Origin: CAG-791 sp045130475 | GTDB lineage: Bacteria; Bacillota; Clostridia; Lachnospirales; Lachnospiraceae | Assembly: GCA_045130475.1 (NCBI GenBank) | Contig: JBGUPU010000073.1 | Location: 1-64,000 of the forward strand | Length of the DNA: 64,000 nt | Direction of reading: 5' to 3' | Shown here: positions 1 through 8,231 of the stretch, piece after piece | Layout of the letters: every line of letters begins with the position of its first letter | Position numbering within the stretch: position 1 is the first letter of the stretch | Notes under the pieces: generated by a model | Database searches by the model: none | Told to the model about the DNA's origin: nothing | The model's input: only the letters and a program-made list of their open reading frames with translations | Program-made: the position numbers and the translations under genes

Positions 1-97
1 CTGACTGGACAAAGTCGATATAATCGTTTTTTGATCCTTTTAGTCAGGAGCGTTCACTCGTGGAACGAGTTTTGCAACTACCTATTATTATCTGCCG

Positions 98-943
98 GTG
101 TTTTTCCCTGCCGGTATTGCAGTCTTCCGTATGTTCCGCGTGGTCAGGATCTTCAGGCTCTTCAGGATCAATACCTATTATGATTCGCTCAATGTCATTA
201 CGGAAGTCATTGTAAGTAAGAAACAACAGCTGCTTTCCTCTGTTTTTATTATCCTGACGTTGATGCTGGCCTCAAGTCTGTGTATGTACAGTCTTGAGCA
301 CGAGGCACAGCCGGAGGTGTTTAAAAATGCTTTCTCCGGGATCTGGTGGTCGGCCTCGACCCTGCTGACCGTCGGTTACGGTGATATTTATCCGGTGACC
401 ACAATGGGAAGAGTGTTCAGTATCATCATCACTTTCCTGGGCGTAGGCATGGTAGCCATCCCTACCGGTATTATTTCCGCCGGATTCGTCGAGCAGTATC
501 AGCAGTTCAAAAAGTTCGGTGACTACGGCATCGAGCAGGATATTCGTTTTATCAGGCTTGCATTGAACAGCAGGGACCGCTGGGCAGGAAAACCGATCCG
601 GAGCCTGGGACTTCCCCACGGCTGCATGGTTGCGGCAGTCCAGCGTGGGGACCAGTTGATCATTCCCAACGGGGACGTCGTACTTACGCCGGGCGATGTG
701 CTGATGATCGCCGCGGAACAGGTCGCCAAAGAAGTACCCATGCGATTACAGGAGATCACCCTGCGCAGAAATCACCCCTGGACAGGGAGTGCCATCAGTG
801 AGATCGACATTTCCCGCCAGAGTTACATCATCATGGTGAAACGCGCGGGAACGGCGCATATTCCCAACGGAGAGATGGTGCTGGAGGAAGGCGATGAGGT
901 TTATGTTCTTTCCAAAGAAAAAAAGAGACATACAGCAGAATAG
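98..943 (+). CDS. Voltage-gated K+ channel with RCK_C domains, 5'-truncated
   Basis: Membrane K+ channel fragment. Counting from the GTG at 98, Arg recurs every third residue at 11, 14, 17, 20 and 23, which is an S4 voltage sensor. S5 follows at about 45-65, then the selectivity filter TVGYGD at 91-96 and S6 at about 107-125. The cytoplasmic C-terminus carries two TrkA_C/RCK_C-like segments at about 155-200 and 225-275, each with a PNG...GD motif. Helices S1-S3 are missing. The frame stays open upstream only to base 44, with in-frame TAG at 41-43 and TGA at 32-34, so this is either a broken gene or one disturbed by an assembly edge. The true start is unknown; GTG 98 is only a formal start. 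Family identity is secure; integrity is not. Confidence 0.75.
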   Translation: MFFPAGIAVFRMFRVVRIFRLFRINTYYDSLNVITEVIVSKKQQLLSSVFIILTLMLASSLCMYSLEHEAQPEVFKNAFSGIWWSASTLLTVGYGDIYPVTTMGRVFSIIITFLGVGMVAIPTGIISAGFVEQYQQFKKFGDYGIEQDIRFIRLALNSRDRWAGKPIRSLGLPHGCMVAAVQRGDQLIIPNGDVVLTPGDVLMIAAEQVAKEVPMRLQEITLRRNHPWTGSAISEIDISRQSYIIMVKRAGTAHIPNGEMVLEEGDEVYVLSKEKKRHTAE

Positions 944-1054
944 TGTACCGTCTCAATCGGCGTAATGAAGGACAGAATGAATGACAGAATGAATATCAGG
1001 ATGATTGGAGCGGCGCACTGATGAGCCGCTGTACCTGCGGTGGAAGGAGGTTAT

Positions 1055-1786
1055 ATGCTTCAGGCTGTTATTTTCGATATGGACGGCACGCTTCTGGACT
1101 CCGAGGTCATTCATTATATTGTGATCCGTGACATCATCAGGAAAGAGCTCGGAGCGGATCAGTCCATGCAGGGATATCTCAAGTACTGCGGGGTCCCGGA
1201 CCATAAGATGTGGCCCATGATTCTGGAAGAAACGGACAGCGCTGCCGTTGCTGCACTGGCGGAAAAATGGAATATGGCGGCTGACGATGGTTTTGCGGCT
1301 CTGTCTGCGGAGCTTGAGCGGATCCACTGGATGGAATACGATCGTTATATAGAGAGAAACGGAGTAAAACCTTTTCCGGGAGTCAGGGAATTGATGGCTT
1401 CTCTGAAGGAAGAGGGGATTAAGATTGCGATCGCCACCGGCTCCCTGGTGCGGATTGTGAATCATAATCTGGAGCTTCTGGGCATCACAGGGTTTGTTGA
1501 AGCTGTGGCAACGTCAGAGGACTGCCTGAATGGAAAGCCGGCACCGGATGTCTTTTTGCTGGCTGCAGACAAGCTGGGGGTCGATCCGGAAGACTGCCTT
1601 GTTGTCGAGGATGCCGGAAACGGGCTGTTGGGCGCTGCACGTGCAGGCATGGCCTGTGCCGGTTTTGACGGATCAGAGCTTCCTTCGGATATGACACTGG
1701 CTCCGGTGGTCTTTTCGGATTACCGAAAAGTGAGAGCTGAGGATCTGCGCTGGTGGCACAGGGAACAGAAAAGGAACAGATATTGA
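1055..1786 (+). CDS. HAD-superfamily phosphatase, beta-phosphoglucomutase-like
   Basis: Soluble HAD hydrolase of 243 residues. Motif I is FDMDGTLLDSE, with nucleophile Asp8 and acid/base Asp10. Motif II is the Ser of IATGS, the motif III Lys lies in GKPAPDVFLLA, and motif IV is VVEDAGNG. The helical cap after motif I (subfamily I) fits beta-phosphoglucomutase or sugar-phosphate phosphatases, but the substrate cannot be read from sequence. The start is set by GGAAGGAGG seven bases before the ATG; a GTG at 1040 lies upstream of this ribosome binding site and is rejected. The gene is followed by a strong bidirectional terminator shared with the convergent ABC operon. It appears to be a single-gene unit. 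Confidence 0.9.
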   Translation: MLQAVIFDMDGTLLDSEVIHYIVIRDIIRKELGADQSMQGYLKYCGVPDHKMWPMILEETDSAAVAALAEKWNMAADDGFAALSAELERIHWMEYDRYIERNGVKPFPGVRELMASLKEEGIKIAIATGSLVRIVNHNLELLGITGFVEAVATSEDCLNGKPAPDVFLLAADKLGVDPEDCLVVEDAGNGLLGAARAGMACAGFDGSELPSDMTLAPVVFSDYRKVRAEDLRWWHREQKRNRY

Positions 1787-1794
1787 AAAGATTG

Positions 1795-1872
1795 AAAAAG
1801 CCGCTGCAGGGCGGTTCCGGTGCGGTCTGTCGATCAGATCACACTGGGGACTGCTCTGCAGCGGCTTTTTTA
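1795..1872. terminator. Bidirectional rho-independent terminator
   Basis: A perfect 15-bp inverted repeat (AAAAAGCCGCTGCAG and its complement) encloses about 47 bases. It has an A-run on the left and a T-run on the right, so it can stop both the HAD gene (+) and the ABC operon (-). Confidence 0.85.
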
Positions 1873-2000
1873 TGGTATGCGCAGGGTATATTTCGTTACA
1901 TTTTAGCTGAAAGCGCAGGAAGAGGATGACTTAATCGTAAAAGAGTCTTGCAGCAATACGCGTATGAGTATTTTAGCTTAAGTCATAGACTGTGAATCGT

Positions 2001-4079
2001 TTAATCGTAATCATCTGCCGTCCGGAAGCTGCCCTCGATGTTGAAGGGGGCGGAAAAGACACTCATATCCACGTTGTCGTAGAGCCTGCGCTCTTCGGGG
2101 GTGAGAGAGTCGTAGTCGTCGTATCCCTTGCGAAGGATGGCATAGTCCAGGGGCTCCGTCCATGCACCGCAGTCCTTGAGGACGCGGATGGTGTTTTCAA
2201 AGGAGGGATAAACCGGGCAGCTGACCGTGAGGGATGCATAATCCGACTGCGGCTGCCAGTCGCCTTCATTCAATGCGCTGCGGGTGAACATGACACGGGC
2301 TGCCGGTACATTTTCCCTGGCAAAGGTATAGGAGTAGGATGCCAGGTCGGCTATATAGGCCTTGCGGAAGGCCTCATACTGCGCTGCGGTCAGATCCGCT
2401 CTGTTCTCGTCTTTCCCGTTGGTGCACTCGAGCAGGAAGCTGTCCGGCGTGCTGCGGAGGAGATTGTCGTGGTAGATGCTGAAGGCGCCTTCCCGGTATT
2501 GCTCCGTGCCGGTCACCTTGTCCATCATGGCGGGGTCAACGGTTGATGGGAGACGGAATTTCCGCGAAACGGTTTTTCCATTTTTCATGCGGTAGACAAC
2601 GAGACAATCAAACTCTTCATAGGGACGCCACACATGATGATCCCCGTTTTCCTCTTGTTCCCCTTGCTCCCCGGGTGTGACCGGAGCGGACGGATCGGTC
2701 AAATCGGGATTGACCGGGTCTGCTGCAATGCCGGATTCGTTCTCTGATACGCTTTCTTCATACATGCAGTCTTTTTGCAGTGTGAATTCCTGCCCCAGGG
2801 AGGCGACGGCGATGACATCCTCCACGTTGTCCAGGTGCATGTACTTTTCGCCGAAGTCTTCCGCTGAGATCTGAGTACCGTCCTCCGCGCTGTAGTCGAA
2901 GGGATTGTTCCTGCAGATCAGAGCGGCGTCGGACACTTTGCCGGGATCCGGCAGGAAGCGGTCATAGCCTGTCAGGTCGAATGCGAAGACCGAGAAAAAC
3001 AGCAGGGCCAGTACGATCGCCGCAATGATTTCCAGCGGTTTGTGGAAGAGGGCTCGGAAATCATATTCATAAATGATCTGCATGATGCAGGCAGTGATGA
3101 CCGTGAACAGCAGCATCCAGAGGACAGAGATGAGGATCCCGCGTCCGGTCCGGACGGATGCGACCAGCAGGCCTGTAAAAAGGCCGATCAGCAGCGACAT
3201 GGCAATGCGGACCACGGATTTTACCGGGTCGAAGACAACCGCGCTCCCTGCACGCTCGTTTCTGCGCAGACGTCGGCAGATCCAGGCCAGGAGGAAGAAC
3301 AGGGCGGCCAGAGCCAGAAGGCGGGGAACTGCCCCCCGGACATTGTAGTCCATATAGTATTCGATGGGTGAGAAAAGGCTTTTTTCCAGCGCCGGAGAAG
3401 GCCTGCTGCTCCAGGTGGAGAAATACTCACTGCAATAGCCCTGGATCAGAGCCCTGAACTCCATCTCGTAGAGGAGCAGCACGCCGAAGGCAAGGCAGGA
3501 GACGATGACGTTTCCGGTCAGCATGGTGCTGAGCACTCCCAGGGCGTAGACTGCCAGGAAAAAGGCAATCGTTTTGGCGGTTTCCTGCATGATCCCCACC
3601 AGGACCGGGCGGGAGAGAGCCCCGAATCCGTTTGCGATCAGCAGACCGATCTCCAGTGTAAAAATACAGGAGACAATATAATAGAGGAAGCTTCCGGCAC
3701 AGATGTCGAAAAAGCGCTGTCCGCGGGGAGCAGGCAGGCTCTCGTAGAAATCGACCTCGCGGCGGTTGTGCAGCCAGGAGAATCCCTCGATGGCAAGCAT
3801 GGCGGCCAGTGGCAGGGTGAGCAGGACCCAGGAGATATTTCCCTTTCCCAGGAAGGAACTGAGTGTCTCCTGAAGATACCTCTTTGTCTCGGCTGCAGAG
3901 AAATGGTTGAGAGCTGCTTGCTCAAGTGTACTGCTCAGCATTGTCACGGTGCACACAACGTTATAGATCAGATGGCTGAGAAAGGTCAGCGCGATCGGCC
4001 ACAGCCTCCGCCTGGCCAGTTCCCGCTGGCGCAGCAGAAAGCCGGCATTTCTGTAAGTCTTTTTTTCATTTGTTTTCAT
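2001..4079 (-). CDS. ABC transporter permease with large extracytoplasmic C-terminal domain
   Basis: Membrane permease of 692 residues, last gene of the minus-strand GntR-ATPase-permease operon. Residues 25-370 carry about nine to ten hydrophobic segments (near 28-48, 84-100, 125-150, 165-185, 190-205, 252-268, 290-308, 315-335 and 350-370), and the motif FYESLPAPRGQRFF is typical of ABC-2 type exporters of the Ytr kind. After residue 370 the protein is soluble, with an acidic Pro-rich linker near 443-480 and then a domain of about 200 residues that I cannot name. The ATG at 4079 has GAGAGG 11 bases upstream. The gap to the ATPase gene is 61 bases and contains a small CTCCGG/CCGGAG hairpin. 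The substrate is unknown; relatives respond to cell-envelope stress. Confidence 0.85.
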   Translation of the reverse strand: MKTNEKKTYRNAGFLLRQRELARRRLWPIALTFLSHLIYNVVCTVTMLSSTLEQAALNHFSAAETKRYLQETLSSFLGKGNISWVLLTLPLAAMLAIEGFSWLHNRREVDFYESLPAPRGQRFFDICAGSFLYYIVSCIFTLEIGLLIANGFGALSRPVLVGIMQETAKTIAFFLAVYALGVLSTMLTGNVIVSCLAFGVLLLYEMEFRALIQGYCSEYFSTWSSRPSPALEKSLFSPIEYYMDYNVRGAVPRLLALAALFFLLAWICRRLRRNERAGSAVVFDPVKSVVRIAMSLLIGLFTGLLVASVRTGRGILISVLWMLLFTVITACIMQIIYEYDFRALFHKPLEIIAAIVLALLFFSVFAFDLTGYDRFLPDPGKVSDAALICRNNPFDYSAEDGTQISAEDFGEKYMHLDNVEDVIAVASLGQEFTLQKDCMYEESVSENESGIAADPVNPDLTDPSAPVTPGEQGEQEENGDHHVWRPYEEFDCLVVYRMKNGKTVSRKFRLPSTVDPAMMDKVTGTEQYREGAFSIYHDNLLRSTPDSFLLECTNGKDENRADLTAAQYEAFRKAYIADLASYSYTFARENVPAARVMFTRSALNEGDWQPQSDYASLTVSCPVYPSFENTIRVLKDCGAWTEPLDYAILRKGYDDYDSLTPEERRLYDNVDMSVFSAPFNIEGSFRTADDYD

Positions 4080-4140
4080 AGCCAGATTTACCTCTCATGC
4101 TCCGGAGCCCTTGCGCGCCGGAGCTGTATTTGTGCTCGGA

Positions 4141-5046
4141 TCAGTTGAGGATGAAGTTTTTGATGTCATATCCGATCACTTCTGTTTCACTGATGAAGAT
4201 CTCCTCCAGCGTGAGCGGAAGGAGCTCGAAAAAGATCATGTCAAGGCTCTCGAACCGGGACAGGATCTCTTCGCGGGCTGCCCGGATCGTCAGAGTGTGG
4301 AGCCTGCCGCGTATGTCGTGGTTGAGCAGTTCCAGACCGGAAAGGGCTTTTTCGGCGTCTGCTTCGTCGGCAAATACACACTGCACCTTCTGCAGGCCCA
4401 GCTTCATGGATGCCAGGTCCCGGGAGAGCAGCAGACCTCCTCTGTGGAGAAGGCCGACATGATCACAGATGTCTTCCAGTTCCCTCAGGTTGTGGGAGGT
4501 GATCACGGGTGTCAGCCCGCGCTCGTCCATATCGTTGGCAAAAATGCTTTTTACCGCCTGGCGCATGACGGGATCCAGTCCGTCGAAGGTTTCGTCGCAG
4601 AGCAGAAACTGCGCGTTGGAGCAGAGACCGCAGAGCACTGCCAGCTGTTTTTTCATTCCGCGGGAATAGTGCTGCACACGGCGCCCGGGATCCAGTGAGA
4701 AGTCCTTCAGCAGCCGGCCGAAACGGCCGGTGTCAAAATCCGGGTAGACAGTTCTGTAGAAACCGCCCATATCCTCTGCGCTGCCGTTTCGGAAAAAATA
4801 AGGATCATCCGGAATAAAAAATATGTTTTGGCGCACTTCCGGACTGTCATATACAGGCTGTCCGGATATTTCTATGCTGCCGGCATCCTGGCGCAGGATA
4901 CCGCTGATCATCCGCATAAGTGTGCTCTTGCCGGCGCCGTTGGTACCGACCAGACCGAAAACCTGACGGTCTTCGATCCGCAGGGAGACGTCATTCACAG
5001 CAGTGATCGTCCCGAATCTTTTTGTCAGATTTTTGATTTCAATCAT
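4141..5046 (-). CDS. ABC transporter ATP-binding protein (Ytr type)
   Basis: Cytoplasmic ATPase of 301 residues that would energise the permease encoded downstream. Walker A is GTNGAGKST at 34-42. The signature region reads YSRGMKKQ instead of LSGGQ, which is common in this exporter group. Walker B is FLLCDETFDGLDP and the switch His is in ITSHNLRE. The frame is open further upstream, but the ATG at 5046 is chosen because MIEIKNLTKRFG is the canonical start of the domain and GGAGAA lies just before it. This ATG overlaps the end of the GntR gene by 8 bases (ATGATTGA), suggesting translational coupling. Confidence 0.92.
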   Translation of the reverse strand: MIEIKNLTKRFGTITAVNDVSLRIEDRQVFGLVGTNGAGKSTLMRMISGILRQDAGSIEISGQPVYDSPEVRQNIFFIPDDPYFFRNGSAEDMGGFYRTVYPDFDTGRFGRLLKDFSLDPGRRVQHYSRGMKKQLAVLCGLCSNAQFLLCDETFDGLDPVMRQAVKSIFANDMDERGLTPVITSHNLRELEDICDHVGLLHRGGLLLSRDLASMKLGLQKVQCVFADEADAEKALSGLELLNHDIRGRLHTLTIRAAREEILSRFESLDMIFFELLPLTLEEIFISETEVIGYDIKNFILN

Positions 5047-5410
5047 TTTCTGTATTCTCCTTCCATCCGCACTCCTCCAGAAGCCGGGCGGGGTCGATCC
5101 CGACCTCCTCTGCCTCTTGTAAAATGGCGGCCAGGCGCCTTGCCAGTTCCGCCCTCTTCTGTGCATGCAGATCTGAACTGCCGCGCACAAAGCTTCCGCG
5201 CCCCCTGACGGAGTAGAGGAAACCCTGCCGTTCAAGTTCCATGTAGGCACGCTGCACTGTGTTCGGGTTGGTAGACAGTTCCATGGCGAGCTTGCGGACA
5301 GAAGGCATCTGTTCGTCCGGTGCCAGGACTCCCTTCAGGATCAGGACTTTATAGCGCTCTGTGATCTGCTCGTAAATCGGCCTGCTGTCCTGATAATTGA
5401 TCCAATTCAA
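5039..5410 (-). CDS. GntR-family transcriptional regulator, YtrA subfamily
   Basis: DNA-binding repressor of 123 residues. It has an N-terminal winged helix (RPIYEQITERYK..., PSVRKLAMELSTNPNTVQRAYMELERQGF at about 11-70) and a short helical tail without a ligand-binding domain, as in the YtrA group. The start is a TTG at 5410 preceded by AAAGGGGG at good spacing; there is no better ATG. First gene of the operon with the ATPase and permease. A perfect 11-bp inverted repeat overlapping its own -10 box upstream makes autorepression likely. The inducer is unknown. Confidence 0.92.
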   Translation of the reverse strand: MNWINYQDSRPIYEQITERYKVLILKGVLAPDEQMPSVRKLAMELSTNPNTVQRAYMELERQGFLYSVRGRGSFVRGSSDLHAQKRAELARRLAAILQEAEEVGIDPARLLEECGWKENTEND

Positions 5411-5459
5411 AACGTGCCCCCTTTCTGCAGCTGCGGTGAAACTGTGGTAATTTTGTATT

Positions 5460-5501
5460 AACTGTATTAAGCATATTAATACAGTTAGCTGACATTGTCA
5501 A
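5460..5501 (-). promoter_or_regulatory. Promoter and palindromic operator of the GntR/ABC operon
   Basis: On the minus strand, TTGACA (5496-5501) is followed by 17 bases and TAATAT (5473-5478). A perfect 11-bp inverted repeat, AACTGTATTAA (5460-5470) and TTAATACAGTT (5476-5486) with a 5-base spacer, covers the -10 box. This is the arrangement expected for an autorepressing YtrA-type GntR protein. The site is seen directly; its binding by the adjacent regulator is inferred. Confidence 0.8.
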
Positions 5502-5617
5502 TCCGTAAATCTTTTCGTGATCCGGCATATCCGGGCCTGTCAATATGTAAATCTTTTTGTGATCCGGCATATCCGGGCCTGATCAATATGTAAACCTCTT
5601 CGTGACGCGGAATATTA
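5498..5617. repeat. Three 42-bp tandem repeats
   Basis: Units start at 5498, 5540 and 5583. The first two are nearly identical over 42 bases; the third is diverged and shorter. Each of the first two contains CCGGCATATCCGG. The block separates the divergent GntR operon and nadE, and the -35 box of the GntR promoter lies at its left edge. Confidence 0.85.
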
Positions 5618-5630
5618 TACGTGGTATACT
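5602..5630 (+). promoter_or_regulatory. Putative nadE promoter
   Basis: GTGACG (5602-5607), 17 bases, TATACT (5625-5630), about 75 bases before the nadE start. The -35 match is 4 of 6. Confidence 0.5.
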
Positions 5631-5704
5631 TTTTAGAAGAAATGAAAGATACAGGCCACGGTTTACGTGGACAGCGAGCCTTGAATTGCATAGGAGGTAA
5701 AGAT

Positions 5705-6481
5705 ATGCTCAAGAATCCTGAAAAGACTAAAGACAAGATCGTGCAGTGGATTCGCGATTATTTTGCGGAGAACGGACCGACCTGCAGCGCTGTCATCGGC
5801 ATCTCCGGCGGCAAGGACTCGAGCGTGGCGGCGGCGCTGTGCGCGGAAGCACTCGGAAAGGACCGCGTGGTGGGCGTCCTCATGCCCCGCGGTGTGCAGC
5901 CGGATATTTCGGACAGCCAGCTCCTGGTGGATACTCTGCAGATTCCCTACGTCGTGGTCAATATCGGCGATGCGGCGGATGCGCTGGAGAAAACGCTGGA
6001 AGGAAATGAAAAGCTGCAGGAGATCTGCGGCCGCACAGAGATGGCGCGGGAAGCCAAGATCAATATGCCGCCCAGGATCCGCATGACAACACTGTACGCA
6101 GTGGCCCAGAATCTGCCCAACGGAGGCCGCGTCGTGAATACCTGCAATGCTTCCGAGGACTATGTCGGCTATTCGACCAAGTACGGCGATGCAGCAGGCG
6201 ATTTCAGCCCTATGTCCGAGCTTCTGGTGCATGAAGTCCTGCAGATCGGTGATGTTCTGGGACTGCCTGAGCAGCTGGTCAGGAAGACTCCTTCGGACGG
6301 CCTGAGCGGCATGAGCGATGAGGACAAGCTCGGCTTTACATACGCAATGCTGGATCACTATGTCCTGACCGGTGAGTGCGATGACGAAGAGAAGAAGGCA
6401 CGCATTGACCGCCTGCACAGGCTGAATCTGCACAAGCTCCGCCTGATGCCCAAGTTTGAGACAGACGAGACCGACCGCTGA
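5705..6481 (+). CDS. nadE: NH3-dependent NAD+ synthetase
   Basis: Cytoplasmic enzyme of 258 residues catalysing the last step of NAD synthesis: deamido-NAD plus ammonia and ATP. The ATP-pyrophosphatase P-loop SGGKDS is at 34-39. The family blocks NTCNASEDYVGYSTKYGDAAGDF and the C-terminal KTPSDGLSGMSDEDKLGF follow. No glutaminase (nitrilase) domain is present, so free ammonia is the nitrogen donor. The ATG at 5705 is preceded by AGGAGGTAAAG; an upstream GTG at 5621 would precede this site and is rejected. Monocistronic, ending in a bidirectional terminator. Confidence 0.96.
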   Translation: MLKNPEKTKDKIVQWIRDYFAENGPTCSAVIGISGGKDSSVAAALCAEALGKDRVVGVLMPRGVQPDISDSQLLVDTLQIPYVVVNIGDAADALEKTLEGNEKLQEICGRTEMAREAKINMPPRIRMTTLYAVAQNLPNGGRVVNTCNASEDYVGYSTKYGDAAGDFSPMSELLVHEVLQIGDVLGLPEQLVRKTPSDGLSGMSDEDKLGFTYAMLDHYVLTGECDDEEKKARIDRLHRLNLHKLRLMPKFETDETDR

Positions 6482-6500
6482 GATTGATGAGACAGTAAAA

Positions 6501-6542
6501 AACAGTGACAGGAGAAGCCTTTCTCCTGTCACTGACTTTTTT
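6501..6542. terminator. Bidirectional terminator between nadE and the GGDEF gene
   Basis: An 11-bp perfect stem (AGTGACAGGAG at 6504-6514 with its complement at 6523-6533) with an A-run to the left and a T-run to the right. It serves the convergent genes on both sides. Confidence 0.85.
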
Positions 6543-6586
6543 ACGGCGCTATAGAACGAAGATGATTGAGTTGTTCTGCCGGGGCG

Positions 6587-7807
6587 TTATTCTGTTTTTT
6601 CGGCCTTCGTGTTTTTCTCCGCTTTTTTGGCCTTCCGGGTTTTTCTGCCCCTTGCCGATCTTCCGGTTTTTCTGTCGCGGGCGGCTTTTTCCTTATAGAG
6701 GTTGTAATCCGCGGCGACCATGAGGTCGCTGGTAGTCATACCCTCTTTCCATTCGGCGTATCCGATGCTCAGGTTCAGGGAATAGGGGGCACCGGCCTTT
6801 TCGTTGAGCTCCTGCAGCTTGCTGCGGATCGAGGCGCAGAGCTCAAGGATCTCCTCCTCGGTAAGCTCGGCTACGATAATGAACTCGTCGCCGCCGTATC
6901 GGGCGATATAGGGATGCTTGCGGCAGACCATACAGCCCAGTTTCAGGGAGTTTGCCACACGGATGAGGGCTTCGTCACCCTCCAGGTGGCCGTAGGTGTC
7001 ATTGATGCTCTTGAAATAGTCCACGTCGATCATCAGCAGGAAGAGATCATCGGTATGGGAGTGTAGCTTATTGGAAAGGAAGCGGTTCAGATTCTGACGG
7101 TTGTTGATCTGGGTCAGCCTGTCGGTCATAATCTGACGGTTCGACGAACCGACATACAGACACAGCAGTTCGATGGTGATGCAGACACTCATTGTCGGAA
7201 GGCCGTTGTTGAGATAAGACAGGAGCCAGCCGGCCAGTATGCAGAGAGGAAAGGTCGTCAGCTGCCTGCGCTGACGCAGCAGAACAGGGTCTGTTTCGTC
7301 CTTGGTGGTTCTCTGGATTCTGACATTTGCCATGAGAGTGCTTATGAAAAGGAAAAGGACCAGGAAATCGTGAAAGGGGCCCTGTATAAAAATATGATTT
7401 TCCGTGATGTCAAATAACAGATGCGTACGGACGTTGAGCAGGACAAAGGCGATGGGCAGAAGCAGGGGCAGGATCTGCAGCGGCAGTTTTTTGACCGGCC
7501 GGAATGCCTCATAACCCAGTTCGACTTCTGTATACACACACCAGAAATACACGCCTGCAGTCATCATAATATAGTAAAGGGATTTGAGGACCCAGGGAAT
7601 GCGCAGATTCGGAGAGGCGCTCATCGTCCATCCGTTGATGACGGTGAAGAGGTGGTTGGAGATGAAGGCACAGGAAAAAGAAAACAGCACATATTTGAAC
7701 CACTGCTCGGACGCGGAATTGGCGTTGGAGCGGGTGGTCCAGATCAGTATCAGATTAAGGAGAACGATGCAGATCAGGTAGATTTCTGCGCGCAGTGCTA
7801 CTTCCAT
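6587..7807 (-). CDS. Membrane diguanylate cyclase (GGDEF)
   Basis: Makes c-di-GMP from two GTP. The 406 residues begin with six or seven hydrophobic helices (about 8-24, 37-57, 77-93, 110-125, 145-160, 185-200, 205-220), forming a membrane sensor with no recognised ligand fold. A GGDEF domain follows from about 225, with MIDVDYFKSINDTYGH and RYGGDEFII (GGDEF at 305-309), so the catalytic signature is intact. The usual inhibitory RxxD five residues before GGDEF reads RKHP here, so product feedback at the I-site is probably lost. The last 30 residues are a Lys/Arg-rich tail. The gene stands alone, and its leader carries a 49-nt element shared with the MATE gene. Confidence 0.93.
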   Translation of the reverse strand: MEVALRAEIYLICIVLLNLILIWTTRSNANSASEQWFKYVLFSFSCAFISNHLFTVINGWTMSASPNLRIPWVLKSLYYIMMTAGVYFWCVYTEVELGYEAFRPVKKLPLQILPLLLPIAFVLLNVRTHLLFDITENHIFIQGPFHDFLVLFLFISTLMANVRIQRTTKDETDPVLLRQRRQLTTFPLCILAGWLLSYLNNGLPTMSVCITIELLCLYVGSSNRQIMTDRLTQINNRQNLNRFLSNKLHSHTDDLFLLMIDVDYFKSINDTYGHLEGDEALIRVANSLKLGCMVCRKHPYIARYGGDEFIIVAELTEEEILELCASIRSKLQELNEKAGAPYSLNLSIGYAEWKEGMTTSDLMVAADYNLYKEKAARDRKTGRSARGRKTRKAKKAEKNTKAEKTE

Positions 7808-7853
7808 AATGCCTGTTCCGGAAAAGATGAATACCTATATGTTCAGTATGTCC

Positions 7854-7902
7854 GGCTTGACGAGACGGTATTTTCTCAGCCGCCTTTTGACCTCAACATC
7901 AT
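7854..7902 (-). promoter_or_regulatory. Candidate structured leader RNA (guanidine-IV-like), copy upstream of the diguanylate cyclase
   Basis: A 49-nt minus-strand segment ends 46 bases before the GGDEF start codon. It is identical at 40 of 49 positions, without gaps, to the segment upstream of the MATE exporter (13394-13442). The first 23 bases (ATGATGTTGAGG then TCAAAAGGCGG) differ at one position. The 3' half folds into a hairpin in which two pairs change by compensatory substitutions between the copies and one pair is lost. A TATAAT lies just upstream on the minus strand. Assignment to guanidine-IV rests on memory of that class and needs a covariance-model search. Confidence 0.55.
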
Positions 7903-8033
7903 TATATAAATTTTACAATATAGAAATGCGTCAAAAACGGCATGTAGAAGGGCAGAGCCGGTTTTACGCGGCGGTATACGATTTTTCGATTAGAAATAGA
8001 ATGTAAGCTTGTACAGAATTGAGGATTTAAAGG

Positions 8034-8063
8034 TTGTACTTGTGCGCCGACTAGTGGTATACT
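8034..8063 (+). promoter_or_regulatory. Putative promoter for the coiled-coil/lepB genes
   Basis: TTGTAC (8034-8039), 18 bases, TATACT (8058-8063). The 168 bases from there to the first start codon show no further recognised element. Confidence 0.45.
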
Positions 8064-8231
8064 GTATCAGATGTAGACTGTATTTTTTTGGATATTGATT
8101 TGTTGTTGTTAATACTTTGACGATTTCTTAGACGGAGACGGTTTTATACTACCCTGTGGCTTTTTGGATTTGTCTCTGTTTTTGAGAGCGTAGAAAGGAA
8201 AGGCGCGTCAGGCGCAGAGAACGATAAAGAG

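Noticed and set aside
7808..8231. c-di-GMP-I or c-di-GMP-II riboswitch before the GGDEF gene
   Set aside because: The conserved cores of those classes are not present; the element seen matches the MATE leader instead.
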